Shown piece by piece: positions 33,201 to 41,702 of a DNA stretch of 54,913 nucleotides. A model generated the notes under the pieces. The model did not search any database, had not been told where the DNA came from, and was given only the letters and a program-made list of their open reading frames with translations. The stretch is from DASUZB01 sp036377075. GTDB taxonomy: Bacteria > Actinomycetota > CALGFH01. Position 1 is the stretch's first letter; each line of letters opens with the position of its first letter. Location of the stretch: assembly GCA_036377075.1 (NCBI GenBank), contig DASUZB010000055.1, positions 1 through 54,913 on the forward strand. Direction: 5' to 3'. The position numbers were made by a program, and so were the translations under genes.

Positions 33201-35627
33201 ATGGCCACCAACGCCCCCTGGACGCTCGAGCTGCCGCGCCCGGCGCCACCCCGCGCCCGGCGCCTGCCCTCGCGGCTGGTCGCCGCCGTCATGGTCGCGG
33301 TGCTCGCGCTCGGGTTGGTCGCGGTCCGCGCCGACGGCATGCCGCGCACGCCGGCCTCCACCCTGGCCGGCGCGGCCTCGTCCCTCGGCCGGGGGGCCGC
33401 CGCGGCCGCGGTTGGCCGGCTGGTCGCCGCCCCCGCGGGCCAGAGGCCCCTCCCTGCCGTGCCGGCCGACTTCCCCGCCGTGATGCGCTACGCCCCGGTG
33501 CCGGTGCGGATGGCCGACGGGATCGTCCGGCTGGCCAAGCCGGACGGCGCCTGCTCGGTACCCGGCGGCGGCACGCCCTTCGGCTTCGGGCGCGTCTGCA
33601 AGGTCCACGACTACGGCTACGACCTGCTGCGCTACGCGCACGCCACCGGGCAGGTGCTGACCGGCGAGGCGCGCAGGCAGCTCGACGGCATGCTCGACCA
33701 CGACCTGCACGCCCAGTGCCGCGCGACCGGGCACGGCATCGCCGGGCTCGGCTGCGACGCGGTCGCCGAGGCGTTCAGCGCCGGCGTCTCCTTCAACTCC
33801 TGGCGCCAGCACTACGGCAACCCCGGCAAGGAGCCGATCCCCTGGGTCGCCGGGCTGCTGGCGCTCGCCCTCGCCACGCCGCTGCTGGCGCGCCGGCGCC
33901 GGATCCTCGCCGCAGCCCGTTGGCGCCGCCGTGCCGCCGCCCTTGGCGGCGTGGGCCGCCTGCGCCTCGCCCTTCGGCGCGCCGGTCGCCGGCCGGGCCA
34001 CGCCGGCCCGGGTGGCCACCGCGCGGGTGGGGGCGGCCACGGCCGGCTGCGGGCGCTCGCCGACGCCACCCCGGCCAGCCGGGACCGCTACGTCGACTTC
34101 CTGCGGGTCGCCAGCATCGTGACGGTGGTGCTCGGCCACTGGACGATGACCGCAATGGGCCGCTCGGGGCACGGCCTGACCGCTGGGAACGTGCTGTCGA
34201 GCACGCCGGGGCTGTGGCTGGCCACCTGGGTGCTCCAGGTCATGCCGGTGTTCTTCGTCGTCGGCGGCTTCTCCAACATGGTGAGCTGGGAGGCGCTGCG
34301 GCGCCGCGGCGGCGGCTACGTCGAGTACCTGTCCGGCCGCATGGCGCGGCTGCTGCGGCCGGTGCTCGCCTTCGCCGCCGCCTGGCTGCTGCTCCCGCTG
34401 GTCCTCGGCGGGCTCGGCGTGCCCGCCGAGCAGGTGGAGCTGGTCGGCAAGGTCATGGGCCAGCCGCTTTGGTTCCTCGGCGTGTACCTGGTGGTGGTGG
34501 CGCTGGCGCCGGCGATGGTGCGGCTGCACCGCCGCCACCGCCTGCGGGTGCCGCTCGCGCTGGCCGCCGCGGCCGCCGCGGTCGACGCGCTGCGCCACGC
34601 CAGCGGCAGCGACCAGGTCGGCTACGTGAACCTGCTGCTGGTCTGGGTGCTGGTGCAGCAGGTCGGCTTCTTCTACGCCGACGGCACGCTCACCCGGCTC
34701 TCCCGCCGCGCGCTCGCCGGGGTCGCCGCCGCCGGCCTCGGCGGCATGGTGGTGCTCACCGGGACGGGGCTGTACCCGCCGAGCATGGTCGGCCTGCCAG
34801 GCGAGCCGTCGAACATGAGCCCGCCGACGATCTGCATCGTCGCCCTGACCGTCTGGCAGGTCGCCCTGCTGATGCTGGCACGCGGCCGGGTGTCGGCCTG
34901 GCTTGCCCGCCGCCGGCCCTGGACCGCGGTGATCGCGGTCGGCTCGATGGCGATGACCCTCTACCTGTGGCACATCACCGCGATGGTCGCCCTCTACGGG
35001 CTCGTCCTGGCGCTGCACGGGCCGCTGCCGAGCCCCGGCGGGGCGCTGTGGTGGGCGACGCGGCCGCTCTGGCTGGCGCTGCTGGCCGCCGCGCTGGTCC
35101 CGATGGCCCTGCTGCTGTCCCGGTTCGAGCGGCCCGGCCGGCGCGAGCGCAGCGCGGCCGTGGCGCGGCGCCCGGCGGAGACGCCGGCCGGCCGCCTGGC
35201 CGCCGTCCTCGGCCTGGTCCTCGCCACGCTCGGGCTGCTCGGCTTCGTGGCCAGCGGGTTCACGCCGCTGTTCCCGGCGGCGGGCGGTCGGCTGCTGGTG
35301 CTGCACGTCGGTCCGCTGCAGAACCTGGTCTACCTGGTGGTCGGCGCCTACCTCGCCGGGGCGGCCCGCCGGGGCGCCGTCGCGCGCCCGCTCCCCTGGC
35401 TGCTGGCCGCGGCCGGCACCGCGCTCCCGCTGCTGCTCGCGCCCGCCGACCCGACCGGGGTGGGCCTCCACCTGGCGCTCACGGCGCTCGCGCTGGCGGT
35501 GGCGGCGACCCGGCGCCCGTGGGCAACCTCGGCGCCGGTGACGGCCCCGCCTGCTACCGTCGCTTGGCACGCCGACGGGTCGGAACGGGGTCGATCATCG
35601 TGGGAACGGAGGTCGGGCGCGGCCTGA
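33201..35627 (+). CDS. Phospholipase A2 / acyltransferase-3 fusion membrane protein
   Basis: An 808-residue three-part protein. After an N-terminal helix (25-43), residues about 90-210 read as a prokaryotic phospholipase A2: the VCKVHDYGYD block has catalytic His136-Asp137, DHD at 166-168 supplies the second Asp, and Cys118, 133, 173 and 185 could form two disulfides. Residues 295-640 are an acyltransferase_3 (OafA-type) domain with His313 in VVLGHW and MPVFFVVGGFSN. The end (about 670-790) resembles DUF4383 (LQNLVYLVVGAYLAG). Cutting and transferring acyl chains at the membrane is the obvious inference. ATG 33201 follows GGAACGGAAGG. It overlaps the next gene by 28 bases. Confidence 0.82.
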   Translation: MATNAPWTLELPRPAPPRARRLPSRLVAAVMVAVLALGLVAVRADGMPRTPASTLAGAASSLGRGAAAAAVGRLVAAPAGQRPLPAVPADFPAVMRYAPVPVRMADGIVRLAKPDGACSVPGGGTPFGFGRVCKVHDYGYDLLRYAHATGQVLTGEARRQLDGMLDHDLHAQCRATGHGIAGLGCDAVAEAFSAGVSFNSWRQHYGNPGKEPIPWVAGLLALALATPLLARRRRILAAARWRRRAAALGGVGRLRLALRRAGRRPGHAGPGGHRAGGGGHGRLRALADATPASRDRYVDFLRVASIVTVVLGHWTMTAMGRSGHGLTAGNVLSSTPGLWLATWVLQVMPVFFVVGGFSNMVSWEALRRRGGGYVEYLSGRMARLLRPVLAFAAAWLLLPLVLGGLGVPAEQVELVGKVMGQPLWFLGVYLVVVALAPAMVRLHRRHRLRVPLALAAAAAAVDALRHASGSDQVGYVNLLLVWVLVQQVGFFYADGTLTRLSRRALAGVAAAGLGGMVVLTGTGLYPPSMVGLPGEPSNMSPPTICIVALTVWQVALLMLARGRVSAWLARRRPWTAVIAVGSMAMTLYLWHITAMVALYGLVLALHGPLPSPGGALWWATRPLWLALLAAALVPMALLLSRFERPGRRERSAAVARRPAETPAGRLAAVLGLVLATLGLLGFVASGFTPLFPAAGGRLLVLHVGPLQNLVYLVVGAYLAGAARRGAVARPLPWLLAAAGTALPLLLAPADPTGVGLHLALTALALAVAATRRPWATSAPVTAPPATVAWHADGSERGRSSWERRSGAA

Positions 35628-37423
35628 TCGCGCGCCTGCGCGAGCGCCAGGAGTGGAAGCTGTGTGCCGTCCTGCCGAGGGCCAGCCGCCCGCTGGCGGC
35701 GGCCTGGTGGGCGCTGCTGCTGCTGCGCGGCGTGCTGCCGGCGGTGTTCGCCATCGCCATGGGCGCGCTGGTCGGCGCCGTGCAGCACGGTGCCGGCCTG
35801 GCCGCGCCGCTGTTCGCGGTCGGCGTCGTGTTCGTGCTGCTGCAGGTGCTCGTCCCGGTCCACCTGGCGGTCAGCCTCAACCTCGGTGACCGCACCGCCG
35901 CCTGGCTGTACGACCGCCTGACCGAGGCGTGCGTCGCACCGCCGGGCATGGGCCACCTGGAGGACCCGGCGCTCACCACCGACCTCACCGTCGCCCGCGA
36001 CTTCGACCTGGGCATGACCGGCCCGCCGCTGTCGATGTCGATGGACTTCATCGCGGGCGGCCTGGTCGAGATGGTCGGCGGCCTCGCCTCCGCGGTGGTG
36101 CTGGCCGCCTACGCGTGGTGGGCGCCGCTGCTGCTGGCCGGCGCCTGGCTGGCCACCCACTGGCTGCTGCGCGAGTCCTCGGTGTGGAAGGACCGCAACA
36201 CCGAGGAGGTGCGCTCCGCCCAGCGCGACTCGGACTACGCCTACCGGCTCGCCGTCGACCCGCCCGCGGCCAAGGAGCTGCGCCTGTTCGGGCTGGTCGG
36301 CTGGACGATCGAGCGCTTCGTGGCGCGCCGCGCCCGCCTGCACGAGCTGCAGTACCGGGCCACGCGCCTGCGCGAGCGGTCGGTGATCTGGAGCCTGCTG
36401 CTGGTGGTCGCCGCGAACGTGGTGGTGTTCTGGTCGCTCGCCGACGCCGCCATTGGTCAGCATATCGGGCTCGACCGGGTGGTGGTCTTCGCCCAGGTCG
36501 CCGTCGGCACGAGCATGATCGCCTTCGGCGGCCTCAACTGGGCGCTCGACGGCGCGGCCGCACCGGTGGCGGCGTCGCTGCGGGTGGCGCCGGCGATGCG
36601 CGGCGCCGGCGCGCTGCCGCCGGGCAGCCGATCCGCCGACGGCATGCCGGCGACCGGGATCCGCTTCAGGGACGTCCGCTTCGCCTATCCCGGTGGCGCG
36701 CCGGTGCTCGACGGCGTCGACCTGACCGTGCCCGCCGGCTCGTCGCTGGCGATCGTCGGCCAGAACGGCGCCGGCAAGACCACCCTCGCCAAGCTGCTGT
36801 GCCGGCTCTACGACCCGCAGGTCGGCGCCATCGAGGTCGACGGCGTCGACCTCCGCGACCTCGACCTCGACGGCTGGCGCTCGCGGGTCACCGCCGTGTT
36901 CCAGGACTTCGTCCGCTTCGAGCTGCCGCTGCGCGACAACGTGGCGCCTGCGGGCGCGGGCGACGACGCCGTCCTCGCCGCCCTGGAGGAGGCGGGCGCC
37001 GCGGGCCTGGCGGAGCTCGACACCGTCCTGGCGCGCGGCTACGAGGGCGGGACGGACCTCTCCGGCGGCCAGTGGCAGCGGGTCGCGCTCGCGCGGGCGC
37101 TGTGCGCGGTGCGCCTCGGCGCCGGCATGGTCCTGCTCGACGAGCCGACCGCCCAGCTCGACGTGCGCGGCGAGGCGGAGATCTTCGACCGGATCCTCGC
37201 CACCACGCGGCACTGCACGACGATCCTGATCTCGCACCGGTTCTCCACCGTGCGCCACGCCGACCGCATCTGCGTGCTCGAGCACGGCCGCGTCGTCGAG
37301 CTCGGCAGCCACGCCGAGCTGATGGCGCTCGGTGGCCGCTACCGCACCATGTTCGACCTGCAGGCGCAGCGCTTCGGCGCGGGCGAGGACGAGGAGGGGA
37401 TGGCGTACGACGTCCTCTCCTGA
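35600..37423 (+). CDS. ABC exporter half-transporter 1
   Basis: A 607-residue membrane-ATPase fusion with six predicted helices (about 35-330) and a C-terminal ATPase: Walker A GQNGAGKTT, signature LSGGQWQRVALARAL, Walker B MVLLDEPTAQLD and H-loop LISHRFSTV. All catalytic residues look intact. GTG 35600 overlaps the acyltransferase gene and is the first reasonable start. It likely pairs with the next gene as a heterodimer exporting a lipid or peptide. Linkage to a phospholipase-acyltransferase favours a lipid-like cargo, as inference. Confidence 0.88.
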   Translation: MGTEVGRGLIARLRERQEWKLCAVLPRASRPLAAAWWALLLLRGVLPAVFAIAMGALVGAVQHGAGLAAPLFAVGVVFVLLQVLVPVHLAVSLNLGDRTAAWLYDRLTEACVAPPGMGHLEDPALTTDLTVARDFDLGMTGPPLSMSMDFIAGGLVEMVGGLASAVVLAAYAWWAPLLLAGAWLATHWLLRESSVWKDRNTEEVRSAQRDSDYAYRLAVDPPAAKELRLFGLVGWTIERFVARRARLHELQYRATRLRERSVIWSLLLVVAANVVVFWSLADAAIGQHIGLDRVVVFAQVAVGTSMIAFGGLNWALDGAAAPVAASLRVAPAMRGAGALPPGSRSADGMPATGIRFRDVRFAYPGGAPVLDGVDLTVPAGSSLAIVGQNGAGKTTLAKLLCRLYDPQVGAIEVDGVDLRDLDLDGWRSRVTAVFQDFVRFELPLRDNVAPAGAGDDAVLAALEEAGAAGLAELDTVLARGYEGGTDLSGGQWQRVALARALCAVRLGAGMVLLDEPTAQLDVRGEAEIFDRILATTRHCTTILISHRFSTVRHADRICVLEHGRVVELGSHAELMALGGRYRTMFDLQAQRFGAGEDEEGMAYDVLS

Positions 37424-37463
37424 CCAGGCCGTCCCTGACGACCTGCCGCCGGCGCTGTCGTCG

Positions 37464-39242
37464 ATGTGGCGGCTGTGCCGCCTGGGCTACCGCCACGAGC
37501 CGGGGCTGCTGGTCGCCGCGTTCGTGCTGTCGCTGGTCGCCGCGCTCCCGGACGCGCTGCTGGCCCTGTGGCTCAAGCTCCTCGGCGAGGGCGTGCTGGG
37601 GCACGACCGGCGCCTGCTGCTGGTGGCCGCGATCGGGCTGGGGACCTCGGCGGCCGCCACCTGGGTCCTGCGCACGGTCAGCACGCGCGTCCAGCGCCGC
37701 TTCCGCGACAAGGTGACGATCGCGCTCGAGTCCCACGTCGCCCGCCTGCAGGCGTCGGTGGCGACCATCGCCCACCAGGAGCGCCCCGACTACCTCGACC
37801 GCCTGGCGGTCCTGCGCGACCAGGTGTTCGTGCTCGACCACATGTACATGTCGCTGTTCACCACCGCCGGCTGGGTGCTGCGGCTGGCGGTGACGGTGGG
37901 GCTGCTCGCCTCGGTCCATCCCGCGCTCCTCCTGCTGGCGCTGTTCGCCCTGCCGACGGTGCTGACCTCGACCTGGCGGCCCGCGGTCGAGCGCGCCGCC
38001 GAGGAGCGCGGCTCGGCGTCCCGGCGGCTGGCGCGCCACCTGTTCCAAACCGCCACCACCGCCCCACCAGGCAAGGAGGTGCGGGTCACCGGCATCGGCC
38101 CCCGCCTGGTCGCCGAGCGCCGCGAGGCCTGGGAGCGCTGGTACGGGCCGGTCTCGGAGGCCCGCTGGGGCTCGGCCGTCTGGAACGCGCTGGCGTGGGC
38201 GGTGTTCGGCGGCGCCTACGTCGGCGCCGTGGTGTTCGTCTCCTCCGGCCTCCACGCGAGCCCCGGCGACGTGCTGCTGGTGCTGGCGGCCGGCTCGCGG
38301 CTGTCGGCCTACATCGGCGCGACCGTCGGCGAGATCGGCTTCCTGCGGGGCATCTGGATGGACGGGTCGCGCCGCCTCGCCTGGCTCGAGGACTACGCCG
38401 CCGCGCTGGCCGCGCCGGCCGACCTGGCGGCGCCGGCGACGCTGGCCGGGGGCATCCGGCTCGAGCACCTGTCGTTCGCCTACCCGGGCACCGACCGGCT
38501 GGTGCTCGACGACGTCAGCCTCGACCTGCCCGCCGGCGCGGTGGTCGCGCTCGTCGGCGAGAACGGCGCCGGCAAGACCACGCTGGTCAAGCTGCTCTGC
38601 AAGCTCTACGAGCCGACCGCTGGCCGGATCCTGGTCGACGGCGTGCCACTCGCCCGCGTCCACGCCGACCAGTGGCGGGCGCGGCTGGCAGGCGCGTTCC
38701 AGGACTTCTTCCGCTTCGAGCTGCGGGCGCGCCACAGCGTCGGGGTCGGCGACGTGCCCCGCCTGGACGACGAGCCGGCGGTGACCACCGCCGTCGGGCG
38801 CGCCGGCGCCGGCGACGTGATCGAGCGGCTCGCCGCCGGCCTCGAGACGCAGCTCGGCCCGACCTGGCCGGACGGCGTCGAGGTCTCGTTCGGCCAGTGG
38901 CAGAAGCTCGCCCTGGCCCGCGGGTTCATGCGCGACCGCCCGTTGCTGCTGGTGCTCGACGAGCCCACCGCTGCCCTGGACGCCGAGACCGAGCACGCCC
39001 TGTTCGAGCGCTTCGCCGCCGCTGCACGCGGCGAGCCGCCCCGGCGCTCCGACGGCGCGGCCAGCCCGGACGGGCGCATCACCATCCTGGTGTCGCACCG
39101 CTTCTCCACCGTGCGCATGGCCGACCTCATCGTCGTGCTCGACGGCGCCCGCGTCCTGGAGGTCGGCAGCCACGGCGAGCTGCTGGCCAAGGGCGGCCGC
39201 TACGCCGAGCTGTACGGCATCCAGGCCGCCGCCTACCGCTAG
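37464..39242 (+). CDS. ABC exporter half-transporter 2
   Basis: At least 592 residues: six helices, then an ATPase with Walker A GENGAGKTT, signature VSFGQWQKLALARGF (LSGGQ is degenerate), Walker B LLVLDEPTAALD and LVSHRFSTV. The degenerate signature fits the asymmetric partner of a heterodimeric exporter. The start is unclear. In-frame sequence reading DDLPPALSS before Met at 37464 looks like genuine protein, yet the only upstream start codon is a GTG at 37332 inside the previous gene, and 37464 has no ribosome binding site. Its stop TAG is shared with a leftward coding-like stretch. Confidence 0.86.
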   Translation: MWRLCRLGYRHEPGLLVAAFVLSLVAALPDALLALWLKLLGEGVLGHDRRLLLVAAIGLGTSAAATWVLRTVSTRVQRRFRDKVTIALESHVARLQASVATIAHQERPDYLDRLAVLRDQVFVLDHMYMSLFTTAGWVLRLAVTVGLLASVHPALLLLALFALPTVLTSTWRPAVERAAEERGSASRRLARHLFQTATTAPPGKEVRVTGIGPRLVAERREAWERWYGPVSEARWGSAVWNALAWAVFGGAYVGAVVFVSSGLHASPGDVLLVLAAGSRLSAYIGATVGEIGFLRGIWMDGSRRLAWLEDYAAALAAPADLAAPATLAGGIRLEHLSFAYPGTDRLVLDDVSLDLPAGAVVALVGENGAGKTTLVKLLCKLYEPTAGRILVDGVPLARVHADQWRARLAGAFQDFFRFELRARHSVGVGDVPRLDDEPAVTTAVGRAGAGDVIERLAAGLETQLGPTWPDGVEVSFGQWQKLALARGFMRDRPLLLVLDEPTAALDAETEHALFERFAAAARGEPPRRSDGAASPDGRITILVSHRFSTVRMADLIVVLDGARVLEVGSHGELLAKGGRYAELYGIQAAAYR

Positions 39243-39319
39243 GGCTTGCGGCCGACGCCCGCGTAGCCCCAGACGTCGATCGGGTTGATGCCGGCGATTC
39301 CGCGCTGCTGATCCGTCAG
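39239..39319 (-). other. Short coding-like stretch downstream of the DUF5753 gene
   Basis: On the leftward strand just after the regulator stop, one frame reads DDLTDQQRGIAGINPIDVWG and then YAGVGRKP, closing with TAG at 39239-39241. Every codon of the last 19 ends in C or G, as in real genes here, but no ATG, GTG or TTG opens this frame within reach. It may be the end of a lost or frameshifted gene, or a peptide with an unusual start. I do not recognise it. Confidence 0.3.
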
Positions 39320-39320
39320 G

Positions 39321-40205
39321 TCATCCTCCGTACGGGCCCCGCGCTTCGGCCTCCTTGGCGATCCGCGCGAGGATCTCCGGTGTCTCCTCCCGATGCGCGG
39401 CGAGGACGCAGATCGCGTCCATGACGTAGTGGTACTGGTCCACCTGGTCGATCTTGTCGAGGTACGCGGCGTCGGTGAGGTGCTCGAGGTAGACCACGTC
39501 CGGCAGGTCGTTGTCGGCGAACCGCAGGATGGTGAAGGCGCCGGTCATGGCCGGATGCGCGCCGGCGCTGTACGGCAGGACCTGCAGGATGACGTTGGGC
39601 ACCTGGGTCGCCTCCAGAAGCCGCTCGATCTGGGCGCGCAGCACCGCAGGGCCGCCGACCGGCCGCCGCAGCGCCGCCTCGTCCACCACCGCCCAGAGCT
39701 GCGGCCCGCCACGCCTGGTCAGCAGCCGCTGGCGCGCCAGGCGCAGCGCCACCCGGCGCTCGGTCTCCTCGGCGGGCTGGCCGAACTGGGCGCGCTGGAT
39801 CACCGCGCGCATGTAGTCCTCGGTCTGCAGGAGGCCGGGCACGAACTGGCCCTCGTAGGCGCGGATCAGCTGCGCCGCCGACTCGAGGTCGACGTAGGCC
39901 CGGAACCACTGCGGCATCAGGTCGCTGTACTCGTGCCACCAGCCGGGGGCGTTGGCCTCGCGGGCAAGGACCACGAACGAGGCGACCTCCCCGGGGTCGC
40001 TCACGCCGTAGAGGCGGAGCAGGTCGACGACGTCGCGCTCCTTGAAGCCGACCTGGCCGTTCTCGAGCCGGTGGATCTTCCACTCCGACGCCCGGATCGC
40101 CTCGCCGGCCTCCTCCCGCGGGATCCCCGCGTCGGTGCGGAACCGCCGGAGCTGCGCGCCGACCAGCATCCTGCGGACGGTCGGCCCACCCCCCGGCTGC
40201 ACCAT
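39321..40205 (-). CDS. Helix-turn-helix regulator with DUF5753
   Basis: A 294-residue regulator common in actinomycetes. The N-terminal Xre-type helix-turn-helix (LRRFRTDAGIPREEAGEAIRASEWKIHRLENGQVGF) is followed by DUF5753 (YEGQFVPGLLQTEDYMRAVIQ ... VVDEAALRRPVGG ... LPYSAGAHPAMTGAFTILRF). ATG 40205 has a textbook AAGGAGGT. Such genes are often followed by a small DUF397 partner; none is seen, only the short stretch ending at 39239. It diverges from threonine synthase. Confidence 0.9.
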   Translation of the reverse strand: MVQPGGGPTVRRMLVGAQLRRFRTDAGIPREEAGEAIRASEWKIHRLENGQVGFKERDVVDLLRLYGVSDPGEVASFVVLAREANAPGWWHEYSDLMPQWFRAYVDLESAAQLIRAYEGQFVPGLLQTEDYMRAVIQRAQFGQPAEETERRVALRLARQRLLTRRGGPQLWAVVDEAALRRPVGGPAVLRAQIERLLEATQVPNVILQVLPYSAGAHPAMTGAFTILRFADNDLPDVVYLEHLTDAAYLDKIDQVDQYHYVMDAICVLAAHREETPEILARIAKEAEARGPYGG

Positions 40206-40329
40206 GCCCTGACCTACCTCCTTCGTCCCGATCGGCGCATAAGTCTGCCATGCTCTCCCGGCGAGCACGAGCGGCGCCCGCGGGTCTGCCGGCACCATGC
40301 CCACACGTGCGGCGACCGAAGGGAGCCCG

Positions 40330-41529
40330 GTGAGCTTCAGCCACTTGTCCCGGCTCGAGTGCGGGCGGTGCCACCGCGGCCATGACGCCGCCGTGCCGCA
40401 GAACCTCTGCAGCGCCTGCGGCTCACCCCTGCTCGCCCGCTACGACCTGGCGGCGGTCCGCTCCTCACTGTCCCCGGCGGACCTCGCCGGGCGGTCGCCC
40501 GACCTGTGGCGCTACCACGAGTTGCTGCCCGTCGGCCGCGCGGGCGCGGTGACCACGCTGGGTGAGGGAATGACGCCGCTGCTGCCGATGGCCCGCTACG
40601 GCGAGCGGATCGGCCTGCCCCGGCTGCTGATGAAGGACGAGGGTCTGATCCCGACCGGCTCGTTCAAGGCCCGCGGCGCCGCCGTCGGCGTCTCCCGCGC
40701 GGCCGAGCTGGGACTCCGCCGGCTGGCGCTGCCCAGCAACGGCAACGCCGGCGCTGCCTGGGCGCTCTACGCCGCCCGCGCCGGGCTGGCCACCACGGTG
40801 GTGATGCCGCGCGACGCACCGGAGATCACCCGCCGCGAGTGCGTCGCCGCCGGCGCCGACCTCCGCCTGGTCGACGGCCTGATCGGCGACGCCGGGAGGA
40901 TCGTCGGCGAGCTGGTCGCGGGGGCGGACGGGCGGGTGTTCGACGCCTCGACGCTGAAGGAGCCGTACCGCGTCGAGGGCAAGAAGACCATGGGGTTCGA
41001 GATCGTCGAGCAGCTCGGCTGGCGGGTGCCCGACGCGATCGTCTACCCGACCGGCGGCGGCGTCGGGCTGATCGGCATCCACAAGGCGCTGGAGGAGCTC
41101 CGCGAGCTGGGCTGGATCGCCGCTGGCCCGCAGCCGCGGCTGGTCGTGGTACAGGCCGACGGCTGCGCCCCGATCGTGCGCGCCTTCGAGCGCGGGGAGC
41201 GGGAGAGCAGCCCCTGGCCGGACGCCCACACGGTCGCCTTCGGCATCAACGTGCCCAAGCCCCTCGGCGACTTCCTCATCCTGGCGGCCTTGGCCGCGAC
41301 CGCGGGGACGGCGATCAGCGTGAGCGACGCCGAGCTGCTGGCCGACCTGCGGGAGGTCGCCTCGCTCGAAGGCGCCTTCGTCTGCCCGGAGGGGGCGGCC
41401 GCCTTCACCGCCGCCCGCAAGCTGCGCGCGTCCGGCTGGCTCGGCGCCGACGACCAGGTCGTGGTCCTGAACACCGGCGCGGGCCTGAAGTACCCGCAGA
41501 CGGTCCCGGTGGACGCCCCGGGCGGATGA
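40330..41529 (+). CDS. thrC: Threonine synthase
   Basis: A 399-residue fold-type II PLP enzyme turning O-phosphohomoserine into threonine. Cys11, Cys14, Cys27 and Cys30 form an N-terminal zinc-ribbon-like motif seen in one threonine synthase subgroup. The PLP lysine is Lys113 in PTGSFKARG, with the SNGNAG phosphate/substrate loop and the glycine loop PTGGGVGLIG. GTG 40330 follows AAGGGAGCCC and matches the family N-terminus; an ATG at 40297 would add 11 residues. It is monocistronic, with 173 bases to the decarboxylase. Confidence 0.87.
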   Translation: MSFSHLSRLECGRCHRGHDAAVPQNLCSACGSPLLARYDLAAVRSSLSPADLAGRSPDLWRYHELLPVGRAGAVTTLGEGMTPLLPMARYGERIGLPRLLMKDEGLIPTGSFKARGAAVGVSRAAELGLRRLALPSNGNAGAAWALYAARAGLATTVVMPRDAPEITRRECVAAGADLRLVDGLIGDAGRIVGELVAGADGRVFDASTLKEPYRVEGKKTMGFEIVEQLGWRVPDAIVYPTGGGVGLIGIHKALEELRELGWIAAGPQPRLVVVQADGCAPIVRAFERGERESSPWPDAHTVAFGINVPKPLGDFLILAALAATAGTAISVSDAELLADLREVASLEGAFVCPEGAAAFTAARKLRASGWLGADDQVVVLNTGAGLKYPQTVPVDAPGG

Positions 41530-41639
41530 AGCGTCTTTCACACTCGCCCGCGCGGTGCCCGTGACCTGAGCAAGGGCACGGCCCGGCGGGATCGGTCGGC
41601 GCCGGCTAAAGGGAGTTTCATCCAATTCTGCGCCCTTCC

Positions 41640-41661
41640 TGAGAGATAGTGATCACTCTCA
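41640..41661. promoter_or_regulatory. Dyad upstream of the decarboxylase operon
   Basis: TGAGAG-N10-CTCTCA is a perfect 6-base inverted repeat, with a nested self-complementary AGTGATCACT (41648-41657) in its centre, about 40 bases before the decarboxylase ATG. TAGTGA may serve as the -10. The surrounding 41530-41702 region otherwise shows no gene. It looks like an operator controlling the polyamine genes. Confidence 0.45.
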
Positions 41662-41702
41662 CCCGTGCATCGGTGCCAACCCGGGAGGAGGGCGACCGCC
41701 CC

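Noticed and set aside
33201..39242. Antibiotic biosynthetic cluster built around the two exporters
   Set aside because: No synthetase, synthase or precursor gene is adjacent; the only linked enzyme is the phospholipase-acyltransferase.
39239..39319. Lasso peptide precursor (Gly start and Asp at position nine)
   Set aside because: There is no start codon, no Thr at the position before the core, and no lasso cyclase or leader peptidase gene in the window.
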